Of a stretch of 64,000 nt of DNA, positions 47,795-56,200 are shown piece by piece. This stretch comes from Porphyromonas canoris. GTDB lineage: Bacteria > Bacteroidota > Bacteroidia > Bacteroidales > Porphyromonadaceae. A model generated the notes under the pieces. The model saw only the letters and a list, made by a program, of their open reading frames with translations. It was not told the origin of the DNA and did no database searches. The stretch covers positions 55,600-119,599 of the forward strand of contig NZ_JQZV01000009.1 of NCBI RefSeq assembly GCF_000769115.1, read 5' to 3'. How positions within the stretch are numbered: the first letter of the stretch is position 1; each line of letters opens with the position of its first letter. The translations under genes and the position numbers were made by a program.

Positions 47795-48719
47795 CTGGGG
47801 GAGAAGACTGCCAAACCATGCAGCGCCTTCTACATATAAAGCTCGAAAACGGCAGAATAGCTAAGAGATAAAGACTGCCAAACCATGCAGCGCCTTCTAC
47901 CGGTCTCTGCTCTGAAAGCTCTTTGCCCGCTTCTGATATAATCTTATCACCCCATGTCTCGTCTTTAGACCACTTTGATAGTATCTCGATCGCCTTCTTC
48001 TTGTCCCCTCCGGACTCTTCTATTGCCTTCCTCAGAGCTTTAATGGCGCCCTTATTATCTTCCTTGTTATATTGGTATCTCTGTGGCTCCGGGTTGCTGA
48101 TGCGCCACAAAGCCTCAGATATAAAGCCTCTATCTTTTTTAGACATATCCCCCCACTCCCTGCGCGCTTTGCTGTACAGATAGTCTCTATACTTTAATTT
48201 GGCACCCAAAGATTTTTCGTAGCTGTCTATGTCTATTCCAAGAGCGTCAAAATCATTCAACACCTTGATGGCCTCCGAGGCATCACGGCTTGATCCGGTA
48301 AATAGATTTGCAGTCTCTCCTGCGAGCGCCTTCCCACCTTGTATAAGCGCCTTACCTCCCTGCATAAAACCTTCATCAAATCGTCTTATGGGAGTGCTGT
48401 TTCTCTGAGAAGGGGACCCGTCTTTTGAATTATCTTGTATGGTTGTTTTACTTCCTCGCCTTGGCAGAAATTCCTCCTCCCCATACTCGTTAGATACTCT
48501 CATATTGAGATTGGGACGGACAACAATTCTATCAGAGAATGTGTCGAAGTCTTTCAGACTACCGTCTATGCTTTTAAGGTAGTCGAAGACTTTCCTTCGG
48601 CTACCCTCATCTTGCATTCTCTTCTTGAACTCATCTTCAGATCCTATGCCATCGAAATTCTTCGACAGTGTTTGATATATTCTTTTCAGTTCTTTATCTT
48701 GCGCTTTCACCATCTCCAT
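47655..48719 (-). pseudogene. N-terminal part of the polyvalent protein, frameshifted
   Basis: The frame begins MEMVKAQDKELKRIYQTLSKNFDGIG and is coherent to about residue 283 (EGAAWFGS). It then runs into a repeated segment and nonsense (FICRRRCMVWQ). Removing 67 bp, one copy of the 30-bp direct repeat at 47804/47871 plus the 37 bp between, restores a single frame reading GAAWFGSLLPQMVPNIAAV and joins it to the next entry. The ancestral gene would then encode 2641 residues over 40727-48719. Its start overlaps the next gene upstream by 13 bp, typical of phage virion operons. Confidence 0.8.
47804..47900. repeat. 30-bp direct repeat that breaks the polyvalent gene
   Basis: Identical copies (AAGACTGCCAAACCATGCAG and 10 more bases) at 47804-47833 and 47871-47900, period 67 bp. 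The 37 bp between them is not part of the duplicated segment. Since 67 is not a multiple of three, the insertion shifts the reading frame. Confidence 0.95.
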
Positions 48720-49753
48720 GTTGCTTTAGGTTTTGTTTTCCCGGCGAGTTTGTACACAAACTCTCTCGCCCTCTCATTTCCATTGTTTGCTTCATTTATA
48801 ATGTGTACAAGCTTTTCGTCGTCTGTAAGTTTTCTTCGAGATACGGTGGTCGTCTTGCCCTGATATGGATTCTCTCGTGTAGACCTGACCTCTCTTTCAT
48901 CGCTGAGACCTAAGTCTGCAAAACCTTTCCCGATTGTCGCAGAATTGATCCTACCTGCCTCAATATCAACAATCTCTCCGTCTATCGGGATAGATATCGT
49001 CTTACCCTTTTTGTGTTTCTCCGCACTTGCCAGGCTATTAGTGGCAGAAGCCCTGCTGCTTGACGCTGCCGCCCTGTTTCTGTCTATTTGACTCTGCGAC
49101 AGATCTTTCTGATAAGCAGCCTCCACTTCCTTTCTGCCAGCATCCGATTTGGCTGCGTTTATCTTATAATAATCAAGGGCAGCCCTGTTTATTTGGTTTT
49201 CTCTGTCCCTTTTCATTCTCTCGTCTTGCTCTTGTGCATCTCGTTTTTCTCTTTGTGTAGCAAGATTGTAGCGTCTATCCTGATCTGCTCTCTGATCGTC
49301 GAAGTGGCGAGCTCTCAAAGAATAGTTGATATAGGCATCTCTATTTCTATCCCTTTCAGCTTTCAATTTATCATATCTCTGTTGTAGAGCTCCGGAGAGG
49401 CTATTACGAGGGTCGTATGTACTATATGCTCCTTTAGATGCAAAGAATAGATTAGATAGAGCAGATATGCCATCGCCTATTGAAGCAAGCAGCATATTCC
49501 TGCCCTCTCTTTTTGCAATCTCTTCTTCCTTCTTTTCGTGGTTTTGATTTAATATATCTATAGCATCCTGGTAGGACATCTTTGTGCTTGGAGCTTTCAC
49601 AACAACATCTGATTCCACCTTTGGCAGAATAGCCGGAGCAGTAGATATGGGTTGAAGTGTCGGGGCTGAGATCGCAGTTCCTTGCTTGGGTTCAGTGCCG
49701 GAATCCTGCCGGACCGATGTTCTTCTTTTGCTTATTGCGTCTATCGTTCTCAT
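48707..49753 (-). CDS. Probable phage virion/ejection protein, 348 residues
   Basis: I do not recognise a named family. The protein is very rich in charged and Ala/Ser/Gln residues, with a long helical, coiled-coil-like middle (about 125-245, many R, D, Q, A) and a small ordered C-terminal piece (KTISIPIDGEIVDIEAG, GKGFADLGL). It is tightly coupled to both neighbours: its start overlaps the preceding gene by four bases and its end overlaps the polyvalent gene by 13. A set of small, medium and giant genes like this matches the internal core/ejection protein cluster of podovirus-like phages, so that is the most likely role. Confidence 0.55.
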   Translation of the reverse strand: MRTIDAISKRRTSVRQDSGTEPKQGTAISAPTLQPISTAPAILPKVESDVVVKAPSTKMSYQDAIDILNQNHEKKEEEIAKREGRNMLLASIGDGISALSNLFFASKGAYSTYDPRNSLSGALQQRYDKLKAERDRNRDAYINYSLRARHFDDQRADQDRRYNLATQREKRDAQEQDERMKRDRENQINRAALDYYKINAAKSDAGRKEVEAAYQKDLSQSQIDRNRAAASSSRASATNSLASAEKHKKGKTISIPIDGEIVDIEAGRINSATIGKGFADLGLSDEREVRSTRENPYQGKTTTVSRRKLTDDEKLVHIINEANNGNERAREFVYKLAGKTKPKATWRW

Positions 49754-50265
49754 TGCTTTCCTCCTTTCGACAAGAGCGGATTGGCAGCAAAAGAAGCACC
49801 GGCGCTCATGACACCTCTCACAGCATCAGCAACACCTTGCGCTCTCTGGAGTTTCATCTGAGCGACCTGAGCATTGAACGCCTCATCTCTATTTAAGAAG
49901 GCTCTTTCAAGCGCACCTTTTCTATAATCGTTTTGCGCCACAATGTCAGAAACGACATCTGTCATAGCCTTGTTGGCGGTCTCCTTCTCAAGCGCTATTG
50001 CTTCATTCGTTGCGCCCGTTACAGCCTGAGCCCCTGCCGACCTGTTAGATCTGTTGCGGATAGCGTCAGAAGCCATGTTGATCATTCTGAGAGCAGATGC
50101 TCTCTGAGTTGCATCCTCATTGTACCTTCTATCGAACAGATCTTTATTCGCTTGCTTTCTGCTTTCAAGATCTTGTTGCGCTTTTCTCATCTCATTTGCC
50201 TGAAGGACGCCGCCGAGGACACTTCCAAGAACGGACATTCCGGCTCCAATTGCGATTGGTAACAT
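49750..50265 (-). CDS. Probable phage internal virion protein (T7 gp14-like architecture)
   Basis: A 171-residue protein with a hydrophobic, glycine-rich N terminus (IAIGAGMSVLGSVLGGVLQ), a helical Q/R/A-rich middle and a small-residue C terminus (AVRGVMSAGASFAANPL). The N-terminal hydrophobic helix plus long amphipathic helix is the architecture of the smallest podovirus ejection protein, which forms the outer-membrane pore. Similarity is in architecture only. It is the first gene of a three-gene minus-strand operon (50265 to 40727) and diverges from small plus-strand genes starting 102 bp away. Confidence 0.55.
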   Translation of the reverse strand: MLPIAIGAGMSVLGSVLGGVLQANEMRKAQQDLESRKQANKDLFDRRYNEDATQRASALRMINMASDAIRNRSNRSAGAQAVTGATNEAIALEKETANKAMTDVVSDIVAQNDYRKGALERAFLNRDEAFNAQVAQMKLQRAQGVADAVRGVMSAGASFAANPLLSKGGKQ

Positions 50266-50366
50266 ATACTTATATGAATTTAATATCTGTAATCTAAGAG
50301 CGAAAGTACGATACGATATTTGTAGAAGTGTTGCAGATATTAAACTCGTAAGTATTTAATCGAGAG

Positions 50367-50669
50367 ATGGATAATAGCAAAGAGACGAAACAAAAAGGCG
50401 TCAGAAGAGGAGGGAGACAAAAAGGATCTGAAAATGTTATCACAAGAGAGGTTCGTCTTATGATAAAGGACTTTGTTGATAATAACATGGAAACATTTAT
50501 ACAGAGAATGAACGCTCTTGATGAAGTAAATTATTGCAGAACGTTTGTCGCAATTCTTCCATACTGCGCACCCAGGTTGCAAAGTGTGCAGTTTGAAGAT
50601 CAAACTATCAAGGTTAAAACAATAGAAGACAAACTCGTTGAACTATCGAAAGCAGACAACAACGAATAA
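50367..50669 (+). CDS. Small basic phage-type protein, possibly small terminase-like
   Basis: One hundred residues. The basic, disordered N terminus (KQKGVRRGGRQKGSEN) is followed by a helical region (VRLMIKDFVDNNMETFIQRM) and YCRTFVAILPYCAPRL, a pattern seen in small Bacteroidetes phage genes often placed next to terminase genes. I cannot assign it with certainty. It is the first of four plus-strand genes, 13 bp before the next one. It may bind DNA. Confidence 0.6.
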   Translation: MDNSKETKQKGVRRGGRQKGSENVITREVRLMIKDFVDNNMETFIQRMNALDEVNYCRTFVAILPYCAPRLQSVQFEDQTIKVKTIEDKLVELSKADNNE

Positions 50670-50682
50670 CGAATAACGAATA

Positions 50683-51150
50683 ATGAAAGAGATAAGCATA
50701 ACAATAAAAAAGACGTCTGTCTATGAAGAGGTCTCGAAGACGACGTCTTATATAGCGAAGAACGACGAAAGCACATACGAAAAAGTATTTACATCTGATG
50801 CAGACAGGCTGATGCTTGAGACATTTTGGGTCAGCACTTGCGATGAGATCACTCAGGTGGTTAAAGAGTACATAAAAGAAGTTAGCACTCAAAAGGTAAC
50901 ATCGAAAGTGGATCTTTCAAGCAACTACACACTCACGCTCTCTATGCCGTCGAACTTCGACACAAACCTAAGAAGCAGCATAGAGACATCTATATATTCT
51001 TACTTTATCAACTCTATATCAAGCAGATGGCTCACAATGACAAAAGAAGAGAATATTGCTTCTTCTTACGTACAACAAGCACTTGGGCAACTCAAAGAAA
51101 TTAAGGCTCTCATATATTACAGAGCAAAGCCAAAACGAGTATCAATATAA
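50683..51150 (+). CDS. Phage-type paralog 1 of 3, unknown function
   Basis: A 155-residue protein. It starts with a short strand (EISITIKKTSVYEEV), then a helix around a tryptophan (DRLMLETFWVSTCDEITQVVKEYIKE), then the motif LTLSMPSNF, a helix with YFINSISSRWLTMT, and a basic end RAKPKRVSI. The same order recurs in the next two genes, so the three are tandem diverged paralogs. The size and layout suit head-tail connector or adaptor proteins of tailed phages, but no direct match is visible. Confidence 0.6.
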   Translation: MKEISITIKKTSVYEEVSKTTSYIAKNDESTYEKVFTSDADRLMLETFWVSTCDEITQVVKEYIKEVSTQKVTSKVDLSSNYTLTLSMPSNFDTNLRSSIETSIYSYFINSISSRWLTMTKEENIASSYVQQALGQLKEIKALIYYRAKPKRVSI

Positions 51151-51161
51151 AACAGAATAAA

Positions 51162-51647
51162 ATGGCACGAAAAAATCTAACGATTACACTACACATCTCA
51201 GAGATGATCTATGACATACAGAACAAAACATTTTTGACAGGTAGATCGAAGAGAGACGATGGGAATCATGACAAAGCTGCATATATGCAGGCCAACAATG
51301 ACGAAGAAGAACTAAATCAAATACTTAGAAGTATCGGAGATCACTATAACAAACTCAGATCAATACTATCTGAATACATTGAAGATAGCAGCTCAACTGC
51401 TTCAAACAACCTGATTTCTTCAAGTAGCGATATCACTTTGGCGCTCTCCATGCCGGAGAATTATAACACCGCTTCCGCAAATACAATCGCAACAGAGGCG
51501 CATCAGTACATAGTTAACAAATCAATAGCAGACTGGTTTGACCTTACGAACAAAGAAGGTTCTGCAACGTATCTCGCGAAGTCTCAAGAGAACGTACACA
51601 ACCTTATCAGATCTATACATCAGAGAAAAAGACCCGTGAGGTCATAA
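51162..51647 (+). CDS. Phage-type paralog 2 of 3, unknown function
   Basis: A 161-residue protein, 11 bp after paralog 1 and 5 bp before paralog 3. The shared core reads LALSMPENYNT, then EAHQYIVNKSIADWFDLTNKE, and a basic end QRKRPVRS. The N-terminal strand (KNLTITLHISEMIYDI) is also shared in pattern. Divergence between the paralogs is high except around the SMP motif, the tryptophan helix and the basic tail. Confidence 0.6.
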   Translation: MARKNLTITLHISEMIYDIQNKTFLTGRSKRDDGNHDKAAYMQANNDEEELNQILRSIGDHYNKLRSILSEYIEDSSSTASNNLISSSSDITLALSMPENYNTASANTIATEAHQYIVNKSIADWFDLTNKEGSATYLAKSQENVHNLIRSIHQRKRPVRS

Positions 51648-51652
51648 TAACA

Positions 51653-52198
51653 ATGAGCTATCATATATACATACCCCGTGATTTAGAGATACAGGCAGGG
51701 AAGAAGAAGCTGCAATACTGCTTCGGTCGTGAGGCTCTGTTGTACGACATCTCTAATTATTGCTACGTCCAGGGGCAGGTAATCAGCGAAGAGATAGAAA
51801 ACGCAAGACACATGACCATAGATGTTGCTCAAGATGGGAATATTGACAGGGTTACAAGGGTACTGAATCTTGCGTTTGATGAGGTTGTAGAACTACTCTA
51901 CAGAATTACAAAGGATGAGGTGGACGACAAGAGCGAATACACTAATGAGTTCCATGTTCCGGAGTCTTATCATGTAACAATGAACGTGCATGACAAATTC
52001 TCCATCACAACAGCAAATCTACTGCAAACACTTATACATGAGTATCTTGTATGCAGAGCTGTAGAAGACTGGATAAGCATCACTTATGCACACCTCAAGC
52101 CGGAGTGGACGATAAAGGTAGAAGACCTCAAGAAGAAGATTAAAACCGCCCTGACAGGCGCAACAGGCAAGGCAAGAATACCGAAGAGACCTTTCTGA
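51653..52198 (+). CDS. Phage-type paralog 3 of 3, unknown function
   Basis: A 181-residue protein and the last of the plus-strand phage genes. The core is FHVPESYHVTMNV, LIHEYLVCRAVEDWISITYAHLKPE, and the basic end GKARIPKRPF. It is longer at the N terminus than its relatives (QYCFGREALLYDISNYCYVQGQ). An intrinsic terminator lies 28 bp after the stop. The function of the family is unknown to me; a virion or connector role is inferred only from the setting. Confidence 0.6.
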   Translation: MSYHIYIPRDLEIQAGKKKLQYCFGREALLYDISNYCYVQGQVISEEIENARHMTIDVAQDGNIDRVTRVLNLAFDEVVELLYRITKDEVDDKSEYTNEFHVPESYHVTMNVHDKFSITTANLLQTLIHEYLVCRAVEDWISITYAHLKPEWTIKVEDLKKKIKTALTGATGKARIPKRPF

Positions 52199-52225
52199 CA
52201 CAACTTCCAGATCGGGCTATTATAG

Positions 52226-52266
52226 AACAGGGGCGAGAGCGTTGTACTTTCGTCCCTGTTTTATTG
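52226..52266 (+). terminator. Terminator behind the phage-type paralogs
   Basis: An 11-bp stem with one mismatch (AACAGGGGCGA against TTCGTCCCTGTT) is followed by TTTTATT. Confidence 0.75.
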
Positions 52267-52272
52267 TTCTGA

Positions 52273-52324
52273 TTTTATATAAAAAAATGACTCGCTGGCG
52301 GATCTTACGGTATGCCAAGCGAGT
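52273..52324 (-). terminator. Minus-strand terminator behind the XRE B mini-CRISPR
   Basis: Read on the minus strand: ACTCGCT, one bulged base, GGC, a 14-base loop, GCC and AGCGAGT, then CATTTTTTTAT. The stem is at 52290-52324 and the T-run extends to the left. It ends the transcript that would contain the XRE B gene and its repeat-spacer-repeat unit; the canonical repeat stops only 12 bp before the stem. Confidence 0.75.
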
Positions 52325-52336
52325 ACTGTTTGATTT

Positions 52337-52433
52337 CTTTTAATTCCACTAAGGTACGATTGATAGAGTTAAAAGGTCGCACGAGCGGTCTCCATAGCCC
52401 GTTGTTTTAATTCCTCTCAAAGTTCGATTGTAG
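52337..52433 (-). CRISPR. Mini-CRISPR (two repeats, one 37-bp spacer) in the 3' UTR of XRE B
   Basis: The repeat at 52337-52366 matches the giant-array repeat in 29 of 30 bases. The repeat at 52404-52433 is degenerate in the part that would be removed by Cas6, but keeps GAATTAAAAC, including the whole 8-base crRNA handle (minus strand). The unit begins 7 bp after the XRE B stop codon and ends at an intrinsic terminator. On the minus strand it would give one crRNA with a 37-nt guide starting AACGGGCTATGGAG. It is 0.8 kb from the giant array but separated from it by two genes. Confidence 0.85.
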
Positions 52434-52440
52434 CAAAACA

Positions 52441-52740
52441 TTAAAGGCTTTCTGCAAGCCTCTTAATATCCTCTATGCTGTTTATTGTGTAAGTCTCATC
52501 GTTTACCCTCACGACTCCAATCACTTCGCTTTTATGCGTGTACGCAAATAGATCTCGAAACTCAACATCAAGAGCACGAGCAATATCTGTAAGAGAGGAT
52601 ATAGATATACCTTTCTTACAATTCATCACATCGCTGATATACGACTTGCTTTTCCCAAGCTTTTCAGCAAGGTCTTTCGCTTGCATACCTCGCTCCTTAA
52701 GTATCTCTTTTATTCTGAGTTTTACGATTTCTTCTTCCAT
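52441..52740 (-). CDS. XRE-family HTH regulator B
   Basis: A 99-residue repressor-type protein. The Cro/C1-like helix-turn-helix is at about 8-62 (LRIKEILKERGMQAKDLAEKL, then SKSYISDVMNCKKG). The C-terminal part (EVIGVVRVNDETYTINSIEDIKRLAESL) resembles regulator A at 39.6 kb. An exact -7 element (TATATTTG, 52752-52745) ends only five bases before the ATG, so the mRNA may be leaderless, as for some phage repressors. Palindromic and direct-repeat sites fill the divergent promoter region, suggesting autoregulation. Its 3' UTR carries a mini-CRISPR and a terminator. Confidence 0.9.
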   Translation of the reverse strand: MEEEIVKLRIKEILKERGMQAKDLAEKLGKSKSYISDVMNCKKGISISSLTDIARALDVEFRDLFAYTHKSEVIGVVRVNDETYTINSIEDIKRLAESL

Positions 52741-52744
52741 ACTG

Positions 52745-52857
52745 CAAATATACTACTATATAATAATGAGTACAGAACATAAGTGTATTAAATAAAGTTA
52801 AATAAGTGTATTTTCTGAATTATCTATTGCATAGTTCAGAAAATGAGCGTACCTTTG
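52745..52857. promoter_or_regulatory. Divergent promoters with operator-like repeats
   Basis: Rightward promoter: TTG at 52827-52829, 20 bp, TACCTTTG at 52850-52857, driving the 95-residue gene. Leftward promoter: TATATTTG at 52752-52745 with a weak CTG 20 bp upstream, driving XRE B. Between them lie a 13-bp near-palindrome TTTTCTGAATTAT (52811-52823) / ATAGTTCAGAAAA (52831-52843, one mismatch), which encloses the rightward -33 element, and two direct repeats ATAAGTGTATT at 52779 and 52802. This is the expected layout of a repressor-controlled switch. Confidence 0.75.
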
Positions 52858-52904
52858 CAGTACAAAGATGAAACACAAGTATAAACCTAAAAACAAAAAC
52901 AGCA

Positions 52905-53192
52905 ATGAAAACTATTAACAGCAACAAAATCAAAATTCTAAAAGAGAATTACGAGAAACAAACTAACACTCACGAGGTTTCTCTAAAAGAGTATATAGAG
53001 CTTGAAGCTCAATCTGATTCTAACTTCTTCAGATTTCTTTTTGATGAAGATTTTGAGCAAGATTTCGACACAAGTCTCACAGATGAGCAAAAAGAAAAAT
53101 ACGAACGCTTCTTGAACAAGATACAAGACTACAATATCTTCTACATCGAAGTAGGAGATGAAGATAACACATTGATTTTCAGAGAAGAATAA
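52905..53192 (+). CDS. Small acidic protein divergent from XRE B, unknown
   Basis: Ninety-five residues, starting MKTINSNKIKILKENYEKQ, then a strongly acidic, aromatic C-terminal two thirds (FFRFLFDEDFEQDFDTSLTDEQKEKYERF, IFYIEVGDEDNTLIF). No family recognised. It is controlled by the operator-bearing promoter shared with XRE B, so it is the likely repressed partner. Small acidic proteins in such positions are sometimes anti-repressors, anti-CRISPRs or DNA mimics; here that is speculation. The giant array's decayed end begins about 50 bp after its stop. Confidence 0.65.
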   Translation: MKTINSNKIKILKENYEKQTNTHEVSLKEYIELEAQSDSNFFRFLFDEDFEQDFDTSLTDEQKEKYERFLNKIQDYNIFYIEVGDEDNTLIFREE

Positions 53193-53240
53193 AAACTTGA
53201 AACAATAAAAGCAAATATGCTAACAAATAATAGCGAAGAT

Positions 53241-56200
53241 ACTAAGGTACGATGATAGTGTTGTTTAAGTGCTATATGTGCAAGAAGCTCCCTATTGTTT
53301 TAATTCCACTAAGGTACGATTGATAGAACGATGGGACGATCGACTACTCCGTCATGTTTGAAGGTTTTAATTCCACTAAGGTACGATTGATAGATTTGTA
53401 TCTCGTTCTGACGAAAAAATAAAGAACGACGTTTTAATTCCACTAAGGTACGATTGATAGAAATAGAAACGAACCAAATATGGTACCGATATGACGTTTT
53501 AATTCCACTAAGGTACGATTGATAGTCGAAAAACTCTTAGCCGTCGTCGTCTTGCCCGATCGTTTTAATTCCACTAAGGTACGATTGATAGAGATATGAA
53601 AGACAAAAACGAACCGATAGGAAAGAGGTTTTAATTCCACTAAGGTACGATTGATAGTTCCCGCTCCTTTATTGAACATGGATGCTATTGCATGTTTTAA
53701 TTCCACTAAGGTACGATTGATAGCGGTAGGTGCATTTAAGGCATTCGGGGGTGATAAGCTGTTTTAATTCCACTAAGGTACGATTGATAGTCGATAGGCT
53801 TAATGCGTTCGGGCGCGAGTTGCTGTTTTAATTCCACTAAGGTACGATTGATAGCTTCTTTGAATAGCCTTTCAATAGTGGCTATCAATTGTTTTAATTC
53901 CACTAAGGTACGATTGATAGGGCAAGAAGACGGTAACCGTGCAATCAAATACCAACGTTTTAATTCCACTAAGGTACGATTGATAGAGTATTTCGACAGA
54001 AGGGCTGGCAGAAAGCCTTGATGGTTTTAATTCCACTAAGGTACGATTGATAGTGATTATGAATCCTTTAATTGCAGCTAGTTTAATCTCGTTTTAATTC
54101 CACTAAGGTACGATTGATAGAATAATAACGAACATAGTAATCCAGTCTGTGCATAATGTTTTAATTCCACTAAGGTACGATTGATAGACAGATAGAGAAA
54201 CCGACGGGAGAAGTAACGAAACCGGTTTTAATTCCACTAAGGTACGATTGATAGGAGACAGAGTGGGAAGACATCTTTAAGACGCTCTACGTTTTAATTC
54301 CACTAAGGTACGATTGATAGGTTATTTTGTCCATATACTCTGACATAGACTGATCGTGTTTTAATTCCACTAAGGTACGATTGATAGTAGGGGTGTCTAA
54401 AGATACGATAGCTCACGCCCTCGTTTTAATTCCACTAAGGTACGATTGATAGAACACCCCTACTCCGCGTTATTTCTCGAAATGGGGTGTTTTAATTCCA
54501 CTAAGGTACGATTGATAGTAAGACGGAGTTTGAGATCGACACGACTAAAGTACTGTTTTAATTCCACTAAGGTACGATTGATAGTAAAACACCTGTACGG
54601 AGACAGCAACACGCGCAGACGTTTTAATTCCACTAAGGTACGATTGATAGACCCTGCTATGTTGCTGAATATGAAGAGTTTGCAACGTTTTAATTCCACT
54701 AAGGTACGATTGATAGTTCGCACCGCTCTGTACCACGATGGTACGGCGAAAATGTTTTAATTCCACTAAGGTACGATTGATAGAACCATTCAGATACGCC
54801 AAGACTCGGCATATATATAGTTTTAATTCCACTAAGGTACGATTGATAGTCCCTCATCCGACTTGTACCACGCGACCTCCGACCCCGTGTTTTAATTCCA
54901 CTAAGGTACGATTGATAGCGCCGTAGCTTTAGAGAGTGGTGTGAAAGGCGTTTGTTTTAATTCCACTAAGGTACGATTGATAGCTATATCGTATTCACAA
55001 ACGCAAGCATCGTAGCAAGTTTTAATTCCACTAAGGTACGATTGATAGTCGTTGCTATCATCGCTCAAATTGCTTCTTTAGCGTTTTAATTCCACTAAGG
55101 TACGATTGATAGACCCACGTGTTCGGCATCCACCCAAGAGGAGAGAGTTTTAATTCCACTAAGGTACGATTGATAGTATCGCGGTATCGCATTTTAGCAT
55201 TTTTAGAAAGGGGTTTTAATTCCACTAAGGTACGATTGATAGCATCGGGGTACGATTACGAGCAGGTGATGTACAAGAGTTTTAATTCCACTAAGGTACG
55301 ATTGATAGACAGCGTGTTGCGACCTCTCCCGCATCCCCTTACGGGTTTTAATTCCACTAAGGTACGATTGATAGTGTGCATGACAGCTCCCGCTCTCCGA
55401 AAGGGTATTAGTTTTAATTCCACTAAGGTACGATTGATAGTAATCGACAGCAAGCGCACGGAGATTAACTCGTTTAGTTTTAATTCCACTAAGGTACGAT
55501 TGATAGACACCTCCCGTCTGTATTGCTCTCGATAAGAAGACTCGTTTTAATTCCACTAAGGTACGATTGATAGGGGGGGTCAGGCTCTACCCTGCACGAC
55601 CTGCTGGAGGTTTTAATTCCACTAAGGTACGATTGATAGCGCCTACCCTGTCTCCGCCGCTTTCTTCGCTGTAAGTTTTAATTCCACTAAGGTACGATTG
55701 ATAGCGAGGCGCACAGGCGAAAGCGATAAAGCGCCTGTAGTTTTAATTCCACTAAGGTACGATTGATAGACCTCTCGCGCTACGCTGAGAATATTCGTAA
55801 CCGACAGTTTTAATTCCACTAAGGTACGATTGATAGTGCCACCAACGAGAGCACCATGGAGGCAAAAGGGAGTTTTAATTCCACTAAGGTACGATTGATA
55901 GACCCTATCTCCGAGTCCGAACACGCGCTGTGGGTATGTTTTAATTCCACTAAGGTACGATTGATAGCTTGCAGTAGCCCTATGGCTCATGAAAAGAGCC
56001 GATGTTTTAATTCCACTAAGGTACGATTGATAGCGTTTATGGAAAATCTTCATTTGACATATAAAGAGGTGTGTTTTAATTCCACTAAGGTACGATTGAT
56101 AGTAGAGGGTACAATATCGTGTACCTGCCGGACTCGCCGGTTTTAATTCCACTAAGGTACGATTGATAGGTATACCCGGATACTCCAACTCCCAAACGGG

